Shown piece after piece: positions 28,247-37,379 of a stretch of DNA of 64,000 nt (its first letter is position 1; each line of letters begins with the position of its first letter). The DNA is from Alphaproteobacteria bacterium WMHbin7 (lineage in GTDB: Bacteria > Pseudomonadota > Alphaproteobacteria > Rhodospirillales > WMHbin7). The stretch spans positions 83,058-147,057 of the forward strand of contig PDZW01000001.1 in the NCBI GenBank assembly GCA_002753155.1, in the 5' to 3' direction. The translations under genes were made by a program, and so were the position numbers. Under the pieces are notes generated by a model. It ran no database searches and was not told where the DNA came from. It saw nothing but the letters and a program-made list of their open reading frames with translations.

Positions 28247-28271
28247 GGCGGGGGACGATGCGTCCCCCGCC
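28247..28271. terminator. Perfect 11-base-stem hairpin between gloA and gltA
   Basis: GGCGGGGGACG and CGTCCCCCGCC enclose ATG. It lies between the 3' ends of the converging gloA and gltA genes, so a two-way terminator is likely, although neither side has a clean T-tract (TTCTTCT follows on the plus strand). The interval 28115-28314 contains nothing else I can support. Confidence 0.6.
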
Positions 28272-28314
28272 GGTTCTTCTGGCCGTGACGGGACTTTTCC
28301 CCCACGTCCAGCTC

Positions 28315-29622
28315 TTACGGACGCTTGTTGAGCGGCACGAAATCACGCTTGGGGGCGCCCATGTAAAGCTGGCGCGGCCGCCCGATCTTCTGATCCGTGT
28401 CTTCGATCATCTCGTTCCACTGTGCCACCCAGCCCACGGTGCGGGCCAAGGCGAACAGGCTGGTGAACATGCTGGTGGGAATGCCCATGGCGCGGAAGAT
28501 GATGCCCGAATAGAAGTCGACATTGGGATAGAGCTTCTTCTCGATGAAGTATTCATCCGAAAGGGCGATGCGTTCCAGCTCCATGGCCAGCTTCAGCAAG
28601 GGATCGTCATGCATGTCCAACTCGTCCAGCACTTCCTTGCAGGTGCGCTGCATGATCTTGGCCCTGGGATCGTAATTCTTGTAGACCCGGTGCCCGAATC
28701 CCATCAGGCGGAAATTGTCGTCCTTGTCCTTGGCGCGCTTGATGTATTCGGGAATGTGATCGATCGAGCCGATTTCCTGCAGCATGGCCAGAACGGCTTC
28801 GTTGGCGCCGCCATGGGCGGGGCCCCACAGCGAGGCGATACCGGCGGCGATGCAGGCAAAGGGATTGGCGCCCGACGATCCGGCCAGACGCACGGTCGAG
28901 GTCGAAGCGTTCTGTTCGTGATCGGCATGCAAGATCAGAATGCGGTCCATCGCCTTGGCCAGAATCGGGCTGACCTTGTATTCCTCGCAAGGGGTGGCGA
29001 ACATCATGTGCAGGAAATTCTCGCTATAGCCCATCGAGTTCTTGGGATACATGAAGGGCTGGCCCAGCGCGTATTTATAGGCCCAGGCGATGATGGTCGG
29101 CATCTTGGCGATCAGCCGGTGCTGCGCGATCATGCGGTCCTTGGGCAGATGAATGTCGATGCTGTCGTGGTAGAAGGCGGCCATCGATCCCACCACGGCG
29201 CACAGAACCGCCATGGGGTGCGAATCGCGCCTGAAACCGCGATAGAAGAAGTTGATCTGCTCATGCACCATCGAATGATAGGTGATGGCCTTGATGAAAT
29301 CGGCCTTCTCCTTGACGTTGGGAAGCTCGCCCTTCAACAGCAGATAGGCCACTTCCATGAAGTCGGAATGTTCGGCCAACTGGTCGATGGGATAGCCGCG
29401 ATGCAACAGCACGCCCTCATCGCCATCGATATAGGTGATGGTTGATTTGCAGCTTCCGGTCGAGGTGAAGCCGGGATCGTAGGTGAAGAGGTCCATCTGG
29501 CTGTAAAGCGAACGGATGTCCATCACCTTGGGACCGATCGTTCCCGAGTGAAGGGGGAAATCGACCTGTTTTCCGGTCGAGTTGTTGGTGACGGTGACGG
29601 TCTCTTTGGTGCTGGCGCTCAT
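28315..29622 (-). CDS. gltA: Citrate synthase
   Basis: Condenses oxaloacetate with acetyl-CoA to enter the TCA cycle. 435 residues, the length of the hexameric type II Gram-negative enzyme. The N-terminal region contains [18 protein letters not shown]. Catalytic histidines lie in [13 protein letters not shown] and [17 protein letters not shown], and the aspartate in [18 protein letters not shown]. Poor Shine-Dalgarno, but ATG 29622 is the conserved start. Transcribed after gltX with a 42-base gap, so the two may share a transcript. Confidence 0.96.
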   Translation of the reverse strand: MSASTKETVTVTNNSTGKQVDFPLHSGTIGPKVMDIRSLYSQMDLFTYDPGFTSTGSCKSTITYIDGDEGVLLHRGYPIDQLAEHSDFMEVAYLLLKGELPNVKEKADFIKAITYHSMVHEQINFFYRGFRRDSHPMAVLCAVVGSMAAFYHDSIDIHLPKDRMIAQHRLIAKMPTIIAWAYKYALGQPFMYPKNSMGYSENFLHMMFATPCEEYKVSPILAKAMDRILILHADHEQNASTSTVRLAGSSGANPFACIAAGIASLWGPAHGGANEAVLAMLQEIGSIDHIPEYIKRAKDKDDNFRLMGFGHRVYKNYDPRAKIMQRTCKEVLDELDMHDDPLLKLAMELERIALSDEYFIEKKLYPNVDFYSGIIFRAMGIPTSMFTSLFALARTVGWVAQWNEMIEDTDQKIGRPRQLYMGAPKRDFVPLNKRP

Positions 29623-29664
29623 CTTTTTTTATCCATCTTCCAGAGGTGGCGGTTGGTGAATGCT

Positions 29665-31092
29665 TCAGGACGACGTGCGTATTTCCTTCAAGGCTGAGAC
29701 GAAACGGTTTTGGCATTCCAAGGCGCCCAGGATTTCCATCACCTCGAAGATCGGCGGTGACGTGGTCGATCCGGTCAGGGCGGCGCGCAGGGGCTGGGCG
29801 ATGTCGCCAAGCTTCAGTCCCGTTTCTTCGGAATAGATGCGGGCCAGATTTTCCAATCCATGGCGCTCGAAGGCGGGCAGTTCGTAGGCGCGTTCCAAAA
29901 AGGCGTCGAGTGCTAGGGCCTTCTCGGCTTCCGCAAGCGGTTGAAGAGCCTTCAGCGCTTTGGCGTCGAAGGCGGGGCGCAAGGCGTAAAAACGAGCACT
30001 CTCGGCAAGATCGCAAAGCGATTTGGCGCGTTCCTTCAACCCTGCCATGCCCGCGGTAAGGCGCCCCCGATCCTGCCCTGAGAGGGCCTGTCCCAGGCTT
30101 TTCTCGATCAGAGGGACGATAAGCTCGACCAAGCGCTCGTCCGAGGCGTCGCGCAGATAATGCCCGTTCAGGCTGGTCAGCTTGGTCATGTCGAAGCGGG
30201 CGGGCGAGCGGCCCACATTTTCCAGATTGAACCAGGCGATGGCCTGCTCGGTGGAAATGATCTCGTCGTCGCCATGGCTCCAGCCCAGGCGCAAGAGGTA
30301 ATTGCGCATGGCTTCGGGCAGGAAACCCATGTCGCGGTAAGCCTCGACGCCAAGTGCTCCGTGCCGCTTGGACAATTTGGCGCCGTCGGGTCCGTGAATC
30401 AGCGGGATATGGCCGAAGGCGGGCGGCGCCCATCCCATGGCCTTGTAGATTTGATATTGGCGGAAGGTATTGGTGAGGTGGTCGTCGCCCCGGATGACGT
30501 GGGTGACCTCCATGTCGTGATCGTCCACCACCACCGACAGCATATAGGTCGGCGTGCCATCGGCGCGCAGCAGCACCATGTCGTCCAACTGGCCGTTGGC
30601 AACCCGCACTTCGCCCTGCACAAGATCGGGCACCACGGTTTCGCCCTCGCGGGGCGCCTTGATGCGAATGACCGGCGGAACCCCCTCTGGGGCATCAGAG
30701 GGATCGCGGTCGCGCCAGCGTCCGTCATAGCCCATGGGGCGGCCCTCAGCCTTGGCCTTCTCGCGCATCTCGGCCAGTTCTTCCTGCGAGCAATAGCAGC
30801 GATAGGCCTTGCCCTCGGCCAGAAGCTTGAGAGCCACTTCGGCATGGCGCGCTGCCCTGGAAAACTGCATGACGGGGTCGCCGTCCCATTCCAGCCCCAG
30901 CCACCTTAAGCCCTCGAAGATCTTGCTGACGGCATCCTCGGTCGAGCGGGCGCGGTCGGTATCCTCGATGCGTAGCCGAAAGACGCCTCCGTGATGGCGC
31001 GCGAACAGCCAGGAGAACAGTGCCGTGCGGGCCCCGCCGATATGCAGATAGCCGGTGGGCGAGGGGGCAAAACGGGTAACGACCTTGCTCAT
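29665..31092 (-). CDS. gltX: Glutamyl-tRNA synthetase
   Basis: A class I synthetase charging tRNA-Glu (or also tRNA-Gln, as alphaproteobacteria often have a second GltX and GatCAB). 475 residues. The HIGH-type motif is [19 protein letters not shown] and the KMSKS-type motif is [11 protein letters not shown]. The [14 protein letters not shown] stretch belongs to the zinc-like insert. The C-terminal anticodon-binding helical domain covers about 330-475. Divergent from comEC across a 120-base gap. Confidence 0.95.
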   Translation of the reverse strand: MSKVVTRFAPSPTGYLHIGGARTALFSWLFARHHGGVFRLRIEDTDRARSTEDAVSKIFEGLRWLGLEWDGDPVMQFSRAARHAEVALKLLAEGKAYRCYCSQEELAEMREKAKAEGRPMGYDGRWRDRDPSDAPEGVPPVIRIKAPREGETVVPDLVQGEVRVANGQLDDMVLLRADGTPTYMLSVVVDDHDMEVTHVIRGDDHLTNTFRQYQIYKAMGWAPPAFGHIPLIHGPDGAKLSKRHGALGVEAYRDMGFLPEAMRNYLLRLGWSHGDDEIISTEQAIAWFNLENVGRSPARFDMTKLTSLNGHYLRDASDERLVELIVPLIEKSLGQALSGQDRGRLTAGMAGLKERAKSLCDLAESARFYALRPAFDAKALKALQPLAEAEKALALDAFLERAYELPAFERHGLENLARIYSEETGLKLGDIAQPLRAALTGSTTSPPIFEVMEILGALECQNRFVSALKEIRTSS

Positions 31093-31213
31093 GGAAATGG
31101 ATCGGTTCCTTCAAAAGGGTCATACTGGTTGCGGAGGGGGGCGACCTCTCCCTTGGGGTGGCTTTTGGCTCACCCGGTGGATATCTCTACCATATTCATT
31201 GAGCGGTTGCAGC

Positions 31214-33436
31214 ATGAGCCTTGAGGGGAATGTTTCTTTATCGGAAGTCGGCAAATGGGGTGCCCTTGACGTAGCGGCAAGGAGGGTTTGCGAGCTTGTC
31301 GCCGCTCAATTTCTGGCCGAGCGCGACCGTTGGCCTCTCTGGCTGCCCGTCCTGGCGGGGGTAGGTATCCTTCTCTATTTCGCGTCTGCTTTTGAACCTG
31401 CCCCTTTGCCCCTGCTCCTGGGATTAGGGGGGCTGCTTCTGGCAGCGATCCCGGCCCGGCAGCATCCTGGCCTTCTGCTGACCCTGGCGATGGGAGGGGC
31501 CGTTCTGGCCGGGTTTGCCGCCGCCAGTTTAAGGGCAGAATGGGTGGCGGCTCCGGCTCTCGATCATCCCTTGCGCTTTGCCAAGGTGACCGGCGAGGTG
31601 GCCGAGATGGAGCCCCTGGCCCAAGGCGGTGTTCGCGTGGTGCTGGAGAGGATAAGCATCGAGCGACTTGAACCTGAGAGGACACCATCGCGCATCCGCC
31701 TGCGCCTGCCCGCCAAGGCGCCCCCCTTGGTGCCTGGCAACCGCATCCGTCTCTATGCCAGTCTGATGCCGCCCGGCGGCCCGGCCTTGCCGGGCGGCTT
31801 CGATTTTGCCCGACAGGCCTGGTTCCAGCGTTTGGGGGCCATTGGCTATGGCATGGGCTCGGTCGAGCTTTTGGAACCCCTGCCCGAAGGAACCAGCCTG
31901 ATCGATGGGTTTCGCCGCCGCCTCTCGGCCCTGCGCTATGCCATGACCTTGCGCATTCAGTCCTTGTTGCCGGGCGATACGGGGGCGGTGGCCTCGGCCC
32001 TGATCACCGGGGGCGAGCGGGCGGTATCGCTTCCTCTGCTGAAAGCCTATCGCGATTCCGGCCTGGCCCATCTTCTGTCCATCTCGGGCCTGCATATGAC
32101 GCTGGTGGCGGGCCTGGTCTTCGTGGGCTTGAGGGCGCTTCTGGCCCTCATCGGCCCCTTGGCGCTCAATTATCCCATCAAGAAATGGACGGCGCTGGGG
32201 GCTCTGCTGGCGACCTTGTTCTATCTGCTGGTTTCGGGCGCTTTCGTGCCCACCCAGCGCAGCTTTCTGATGACCGGGCTGGTGCTTCTGGGCGTCGTTC
32301 TGGATCGCCAGGCCATCTCGCTACGCTTGGTCGCCTGGGCCGCTCTGGCGATTCTGCTGACCCAGCCGGAAAGCCTGCTGGGGGCCAGCTTTCAGATGAG
32401 CTTCGCCGCCGTGCTGGCATTGGTTTCGATATACGAACTGACCAGTCGTCCGATGACGGCCTGGCGCCGTCAGGGCGGCTGGTGGCGGGGTTTTCTGCTT
32501 TATCTGGCGGGCCTGGCTCTCTCCTCCCTGATCGCAGGGCTGGCCACAGCACCCTTCGCTATCGAGAACTTCAACCGCTTCAATCCCTATGGGCTGGCCT
32601 CCAACATGCTGGCCGTGCCGATTTCGGGCGTGCTGGTCATGCCGGCCGCCCTGATCGGTGTTCTCTTGATGCCGCTGGGCCTCGAGCATCTGGCCCTGGT
32701 GCCGATGGGCTGGGGAGTCGATCTGATCAATGTGGTGGCGGTCAAGGTGGCAGGCTGGCAAGGCGCTGGAATCGCCGTTCCTTCCTTTCCGCACTTAGGC
32801 TTTGCCCTGCTCGTTCTGGGCGGGCTGTGGCTGTTGCTGATGAAAACCGGGTGGCGGCTTCTGGGCCTTATCGGCATCTTCTATGCGCTGTTGTCGCTGT
32901 CACAGGCGCGCCTGCCCGATCTGTTGATCGATGGCGGGCCGGGGCTGGTGGCGCTGCGCCTCGATAACGGGCGCGTGGTTATGACGCCGGGTTTGCGCGA
33001 ACCGGTTACCCGTGAAGCCTGGCGTCGCCATCTGGCCCTGGAGGAGGATGAGGCGGAACCCCTGGCCGATGGGGCGGGCGAGGGGGCCTTAGCCTGCGAT
33101 GCGCTGTCCTGCCGGGCCGTGGTCAAGGGGGTTCAAATCGCGCTGGCGCACCGGCCCGAAGCCCTGATCGAGGATTGCGCCAAGGCGACCCTGCTGATTG
33201 CGCCCTTTCTGGTGCCGAAAGGTTCTTGTGATGGCGCCCAGGTGATTGACCGGCTGAGTCGCTTGAAGAAGGGGCCTCACGCCGTTTGGCTGAGCGAGGG
33301 AAAGATCGAGCGCATCGAGAGTGTTGGAGAAAGAAGCAGCCAACGGCCCTGGACCGTGCAACGACCATCTTCCCGGCGGTCAAAACCAGTGCCCCCAGCC
33401 GATGGAGACGAAGCCGACGGGGAAGCGGAGGGCTGA
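31214..33436 (+). CDS. comEC: ComEC/Rec2-family competence membrane protein
   Basis: The predicted inner-membrane channel for single-stranded DNA import. The ATG at 31214 gives 740 residues. About 8-10 membrane helices; an N-terminal DUF4131-type OB region (residues about 105-200), then the competence domain with LAHLLSISGLHMTLVAGLVF, the family hallmark, and AFVPTQRSFLMTGLVLLGV. The C-terminal 160 residues replace the metallo-beta-lactamase domain of Gram-positive ComEC with a shorter region without HxHxDH, as is common in alphaproteobacteria. It converges on the SPOR protein gene one base away. Confidence 0.9.
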   Translation: MSLEGNVSLSEVGKWGALDVAARRVCELVAAQFLAERDRWPLWLPVLAGVGILLYFASAFEPAPLPLLLGLGGLLLAAIPARQHPGLLLTLAMGGAVLAGFAAASLRAEWVAAPALDHPLRFAKVTGEVAEMEPLAQGGVRVVLERISIERLEPERTPSRIRLRLPAKAPPLVPGNRIRLYASLMPPGGPALPGGFDFARQAWFQRLGAIGYGMGSVELLEPLPEGTSLIDGFRRRLSALRYAMTLRIQSLLPGDTGAVASALITGGERAVSLPLLKAYRDSGLAHLLSISGLHMTLVAGLVFVGLRALLALIGPLALNYPIKKWTALGALLATLFYLLVSGAFVPTQRSFLMTGLVLLGVVLDRQAISLRLVAWAALAILLTQPESLLGASFQMSFAAVLALVSIYELTSRPMTAWRRQGGWWRGFLLYLAGLALSSLIAGLATAPFAIENFNRFNPYGLASNMLAVPISGVLVMPAALIGVLLMPLGLEHLALVPMGWGVDLINVVAVKVAGWQGAGIAVPSFPHLGFALLVLGGLWLLLMKTGWRLLGLIGIFYALLSLSQARLPDLLIDGGPGLVALRLDNGRVVMTPGLREPVTREAWRRHLALEEDEAEPLADGAGEGALACDALSCRAVVKGVQIALAHRPEALIEDCAKATLLIAPFLVPKGSCDGAQVIDRLSRLKKGPHAVWLSEGKIERIESVGERSSQRPWTVQRPSSRRSKPVPPADGDEADGEAEG

Positions 33437-33437
33437 T

Positions 33438-34793
33438 CTATTCGAAAATGCTGGGCTCGCAATATTGGCGGTTGGCCTTCAGCTTGCGGCACAGCTCCTG
33501 CGCCGCCTTGGCGCTGGCAAGCGGTCCCGCCTTCAAGCGCCAATAGGTTCCCTTGGCGCCGAGATCGACCTTGGTCGCCAGCATGCCCAGCTTGGCCAGA
33601 TCGGGCGATTTCTTCTTGAACATCGCGATGTCTTTTTCCGCCTGCTCGCGGCTTTTATAGGAAGCCAGATGCACGGCGGGCTTGCCCTTGAGACCTGCGG
33701 GCAGGGAACTGGCTGAGCCGCCGGACGAAGGCGATGCTGCAAGGGATTTTTTGTCGATGGCGGCAACGGCCGGCCTGGGCGGTGCGGGGGGCTGGGCGAT
33801 GCGGTCCAGGGCCTCTCGCTCGCGGGCATATTCATCCGCGGTCACCAGCCCGGAATTCTTCAGGCGTTCCAGTGCTCCGGCTGACGAGGCCGCCGCCATG
33901 AAATCCTTGGGGGCCATCAAGGGATTGGCCCGGTTGCGGGGTTGTGCGGGCAGCAATCCATCCAGAATGATTTGGCGTTCGGCATTTTGCTCGGCGGGCG
34001 AAATGGCGCCCCTTTCCAGCGAACGGCCCAACTCGCGCAAACGGTCGATCACCTGCTGGCTGGGCGGCGAGGGTCGGTCAAGCCCGGCACCCGGCGGCGG
34101 CTGGGTAAGCGGCAGAATGGCCCCGATATTGGCCTGGCGGCGGGCCAGATATTCTTCCTGGGTGACAAGGCCATTCTCGGCCAGTTCGCGCAGGGTCTGG
34201 AAGCGCTGGGCGGCGGTCAGAACCGAGCTGTTGGCACTCTGGGCGATGGGCAAGGGGGAACTGGTCACCGGCATGGCTGGGGGCGGGCCCTGATAGGTCT
34301 GGGCGACGCCCATCACGTCGCTGCGCCCCGGCATCAGGGCGGACCCCGCCAGATTCTCTGGCGCCTGTCCGGCCAAGTAGCCCATATTGATGTTGGCCAG
34401 TTCGGCCAGACTGCGCGGCACCAGACGCTGTCCGGCGGGCAGGGTGGTCACGGCGGTCGAGCGGGAGCTCATCAATTCCTGATAGGCCTGGCGGGCCTGA
34501 TTGGGCCTGCCGGTGTTCTGATAGAGCAGACCCGCCGCCAAGAGGGCGTAGGGATCGCGTGGATTGCGCCTGAGGGCCTGGCTGACATGGGTCTCGGCTT
34601 GGAGGTAATCACCCTTGGCCAGGGCGGCCAGGGCCGAATCGGTCGGATTGCCCCCGGCGCTGCTGGCGGCCTGGGTGAAGCCGGGAAGGGCGCTGTCGGC
34701 GTCATACATCATGCCGCAGCCGCCCAGGCTGGCCGTAACCAGCAAGGCAAGCAGCAGGCGTACCCCCCGCTTCGGCTCAAACAAACCCGGCAC
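33438..34793 (-). CDS. SPOR-domain lipoprotein with TPR and SHOCT-like repeats
   Basis: A 451-residue predicted lipoprotein: hydrophobic LLLALLVTASLGGC with lipobox LGGC. Residues about 50-115 form TPR-like helices (YLQAETHVSQALRRNPRDPY). Three segments resemble SHOCT motifs: LRELAENGLVTQEEYLARR, LGRSLERGAISPAEQNAER and LERLKNSGLVTADEYARER. The last 75 residues are a SPOR domain (AVHLASYKSREQAEKDI ... YWRLKAGPLAS), which binds denuded peptidoglycan at division sites. The start is GTG 34793 (or TTG 34784). Likely an envelope or septal protein, but the exact job is unknown. Confidence 0.8.
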   Translation of the reverse strand: MPGLFEPKRGVRLLLALLVTASLGGCGMMYDADSALPGFTQAASSAGGNPTDSALAALAKGDYLQAETHVSQALRRNPRDPYALLAAGLLYQNTGRPNQARQAYQELMSSRSTAVTTLPAGQRLVPRSLAELANINMGYLAGQAPENLAGSALMPGRSDVMGVAQTYQGPPPAMPVTSSPLPIAQSANSSVLTAAQRFQTLRELAENGLVTQEEYLARRQANIGAILPLTQPPPGAGLDRPSPPSQQVIDRLRELGRSLERGAISPAEQNAERQIILDGLLPAQPRNRANPLMAPKDFMAAASSAGALERLKNSGLVTADEYAREREALDRIAQPPAPPRPAVAAIDKKSLAASPSSGGSASSLPAGLKGKPAVHLASYKSREQAEKDIAMFKKKSPDLAKLGMLATKVDLGAKGTYWRLKAGPLASAKAAQELCRKLKANRQYCEPSIFE

Positions 34794-34944
34794 TCCAGAG
34801 ACCCCCTATATCTAGCGTCTCGTCAATCTAGCCAATACCAACCTTGGACGCAAGGGTGCTTGAGCGCCTTGTCACAATCCGGCTAAGGACAGACAGGCCG
34901 CTTGGGATTACAGTCGACGCCGCTGTTCACAAGAAGATTCCGCC

Positions 34945-36420
34945 ATGCCTTTTTGCCGTCCCGCCATCACTCTTTCCTTGGATTCCAAGGGCTTTCACAA
35001 GCTCGGGGACAGCCTTTTCCTCAAGGCCTTTCCGCCGGTGCCGGGCGAGGAGGGGGAAAGAACGACCCTTCGCTATGATGGCCCTCAGTTCCAACTGGCC
35101 GCCCTTGGCGTCGGTCTTGCCGTGTCAAGCCAGGGGGAAAAGGGGGCAAAACGCCAGATTGTGAGCGCTGAAACCGTCCGATTCGGGCGCTGGGAATCGC
35201 CCCTTGCCAGCGATGGTCCCGATATCGCCCTTTTGGAAAGTCTGTGCCCAGGTCTGGATGCAGGGGCCTTCGACCTGGCCGTCGTGGCCAGCGAAAGCCT
35301 GAATGTTCGCACCTATCAGGCCGGGGAAGCCCGAATTTGCCTGGAGTGTGGTGAGAGTGCGACACAAAGCGGATTGGCCCCGCTGTTTCGCGTCGTGATC
35401 AGTGGACCGGTGCGTTCCTGGTCACGCTTGTTGCGCCTAGCCCGGCTGATCGGCCAGACGGCTGCTTGTGATCTCCTGCAAAGCGAGGGCGAGCCCTCGC
35501 TGATTCTGGCTCAGGGATTGGCGGGCTGTGCCCGCAAGTCGCGCCGTCTGATCCTTCAGAAAAAGGAAACGCCTGGCTTGGCCCTGCGCCGCATCGCCAG
35601 AATGGGGCTTGAGCAGATTGCCGCCAATCGCCCCTTGGTGATGTCGCAGGGCGAGGAAACAATCGAGGGCGTCCATCAGATGCGCGTGGGCGTGCGCCGC
35701 CTGCGCTCGGCACTCAGTCTGTTCCGGCCACTTTTGACTCCTGAAGACAGCCAGCGCGTTCTTTCTGAGCTTAAGGAACTGGGAAGCCGACTTGGCCCGA
35801 TGCGCGACCGCGACGTCTTCCTGGGGGCGATTCTGGGGCCGGTTCGCCTGTTGGCGCCCGAGCATGAGGGGCTGGAAGCTTTGGAAGAGCAACTGTCGGC
35901 AGAGCGAGGCGGCATGCTGGAACAGGCAAGGCAGGCGCTGGAGCCTGGGCGTTTCGCCAGCTTCACGCTGGACCTTCTGGAATGGAGCGAAAACGGCACG
36001 ACCTCGGCCAAGGGCGATCTTGTGGATTTCGCCAACGCGGCTCTTGATAAGCGCCATTCGAAATTGATGAAGTCGGGGCGCGATTTCGAAAGGCTGGATG
36101 CGCTGAAACGCCATGCGCTGCGCATCCGCGGCAAGAAGATGCGCTATGCGGGCGAGTTCCTGCAATCGCTCTATCCCGGTGCCAAGACGAAGCGCTATCT
36201 GGAATCCCTGACCGGACTGGTCGATGTGCTGGGGCATCTGAACGACATCGCGGTGGCCAGACGCGTGCTGGAAGAGCGGCGCGAAACCTCCGCCGATACG
36301 GCGCTGCATCACGGCATTGGCTTTGCCGAGGGCTGGCATGCGGGCCGCGCAGGTCTTTTGGAAGAACAGGCTCTGGCGGCCTGGGAAGACTTCAGGCGTC
36401 AGGAAAAATTCTGGCGCTGA
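34945..36420 (+). CDS. CYTH-like/CHAD domain protein
   Basis: 491 residues. The C-terminal half (about 225-480) is a CHAD domain, a helical bundle rich in conserved histidines and arginines that binds polyphosphate: EGVHQMRVGVRRLRSALSLF, MRDRDVFLG, and LRIRGKKMRYAGEFLQSLYP. The N-terminal half resembles a CYTH (triphosphate tunnel) domain in layout, but the ExExK signature is missing; it starts ITLSLDSKGFHKLGDS, so catalysis is doubtful. Its end directly abuts the end of the converging Nudix gene. A role in polyphosphate binding is inferred from the CHAD family only. Confidence 0.8.
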   Translation: MPFCRPAITLSLDSKGFHKLGDSLFLKAFPPVPGEEGERTTLRYDGPQFQLAALGVGLAVSSQGEKGAKRQIVSAETVRFGRWESPLASDGPDIALLESLCPGLDAGAFDLAVVASESLNVRTYQAGEARICLECGESATQSGLAPLFRVVISGPVRSWSRLLRLARLIGQTAACDLLQSEGEPSLILAQGLAGCARKSRRLILQKKETPGLALRRIARMGLEQIAANRPLVMSQGEETIEGVHQMRVGVRRLRSALSLFRPLLTPEDSQRVLSELKELGSRLGPMRDRDVFLGAILGPVRLLAPEHEGLEALEEQLSAERGGMLEQARQALEPGRFASFTLDLLEWSENGTTSAKGDLVDFANAALDKRHSKLMKSGRDFERLDALKRHALRIRGKKMRYAGEFLQSLYPGAKTKRYLESLTGLVDVLGHLNDIAVARRVLEERRETSADTALHHGIGFAEGWHAGRAGLLEEQALAAWEDFRRQEKFWR

Positions 36421-37275
36421 TCAGGGGATGCGCCGCAACCCCTCGATCAGTTTCAGATAATCCGGTTCGTTTTCGGGCGTGATCTGGCCGTGGCGGATCA
36501 TGAAATCGATCATCACCAGGGGCACATTGAACTTGAAGTCGCGGCTGTTCAGGATGGTTTCCCTAACTCGGGCGATGGGCCACAGCTCGAAGCTTTCCAC
36601 CTCGCCATCGGTGTTTCGGGGCAGGAAGCTATCGGGGCATTCCAGGTCGTAGCAGAAGATCAAGTCGTTTCTTAAGCCCTGCTCGTTCTCGAAACGGTAG
36701 CGGACGGCGCTGCAGGCCCTTGCTGTCTTGGCAAGCACAGCCGACATATCGGCTTCCTCGGCGCATTCCTTGATCAGATTTTCCATCAAGCCGAGATCCA
36801 CCGGCTGTCCGCCCGCCACCAGATGATCAAGCTTGCCGGGCGCCACCGCCTTGTCCTTGGCGCGCCTGGCGATCCAGAGCTTTTGATCGGGGCCATGGCC
36901 GACATAGCCGTTCAGATGCACCCCCACAGCCAGGATACCCAACGCATGCACGGCGGCGCGGTCGATGCGCAGCAATTCAGGAGCCCCCCATGCGCTCACC
37001 ACCGGATAGAATTCATTTCGAAGCGGGGGAATGACGCCCTGCTCGGCCAGGGCCTGCATGGCCAAGCCCACGGCCCGGCTGCGTGTCTCGGGGGTTTGCA
37101 AGCCCAAAGACAAGGATATCTGATCGTTCTCGACATCGAAGACGCCCCGAAAGGCGGCCAGACGCAGCGCCATCTCGGGCCTGATCCAGCCGACCTGTCT
37201 GCCCTCGACCAGAAAGGGCCGGAAGCGTTCTTCAGCAAAAACATTGCATTCCTGGATATGGGCGAGAAATGACAA
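36421..37275 (-). CDS. Nudix hydrolase with DUF4743 N-terminal domain
   Basis: About 284 residues starting at TTG 37275, which has GGAG 6 bases upstream; TTG 37287 is an alternative. The N-terminal 110 residues (CNVFAEERFRPFLVEGRQVGW) match the DUF4743 region found before a Nudix domain in the TPK-like Nudix family. The Nudix box is GGQPVDLGLMENLIKECAEEADM, with KECAEE in place of REUxEE, so metal ligands are kept. Homologues in yeast and plants act on oxidised thiamine diphosphate; the substrate here is unknown. Divergent from the mutase gene. Confidence 0.85.
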   Translation of the reverse strand: MSFLAHIQECNVFAEERFRPFLVEGRQVGWIRPEMALRLAAFRGVFDVENDQISLSLGLQTPETRSRAVGLAMQALAEQGVIPPLRNEFYPVVSAWGAPELLRIDRAAVHALGILAVGVHLNGYVGHGPDQKLWIARRAKDKAVAPGKLDHLVAGGQPVDLGLMENLIKECAEEADMSAVLAKTARACSAVRYRFENEQGLRNDLIFCYDLECPDSFLPRNTDGEVESFELWPIARVRETILNSRDFKFNVPLVMIDFMIRHGQITPENEPDYLKLIEGLRRIP

Positions 37276-37379
37276 AGGGAACTCCAAGCGCTGGGTGGGG
37301 CGTGGACAGCCCGAAAGAGGGGTGCTTATATAGGCAGGAAGAATAAAAGGCCCGCACCGGGAATAGCAAGGAACAGCCG

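Noticed and set aside
28111..28305. Minus-strand 64-codon frame between gloA and gltA with a hydrophobic C-terminus
   Set aside because: Its N-terminal codons are formed by the perfect terminator-like hairpin at 28247-28271, and there is no ribosome site. A shorter real peptide cannot be ruled out.
37288..37379. Cobalamin riboswitch ahead of the B12-dependent mutase
   Set aside because: The leader is only 92 bases, with no B12-box-like sequence.
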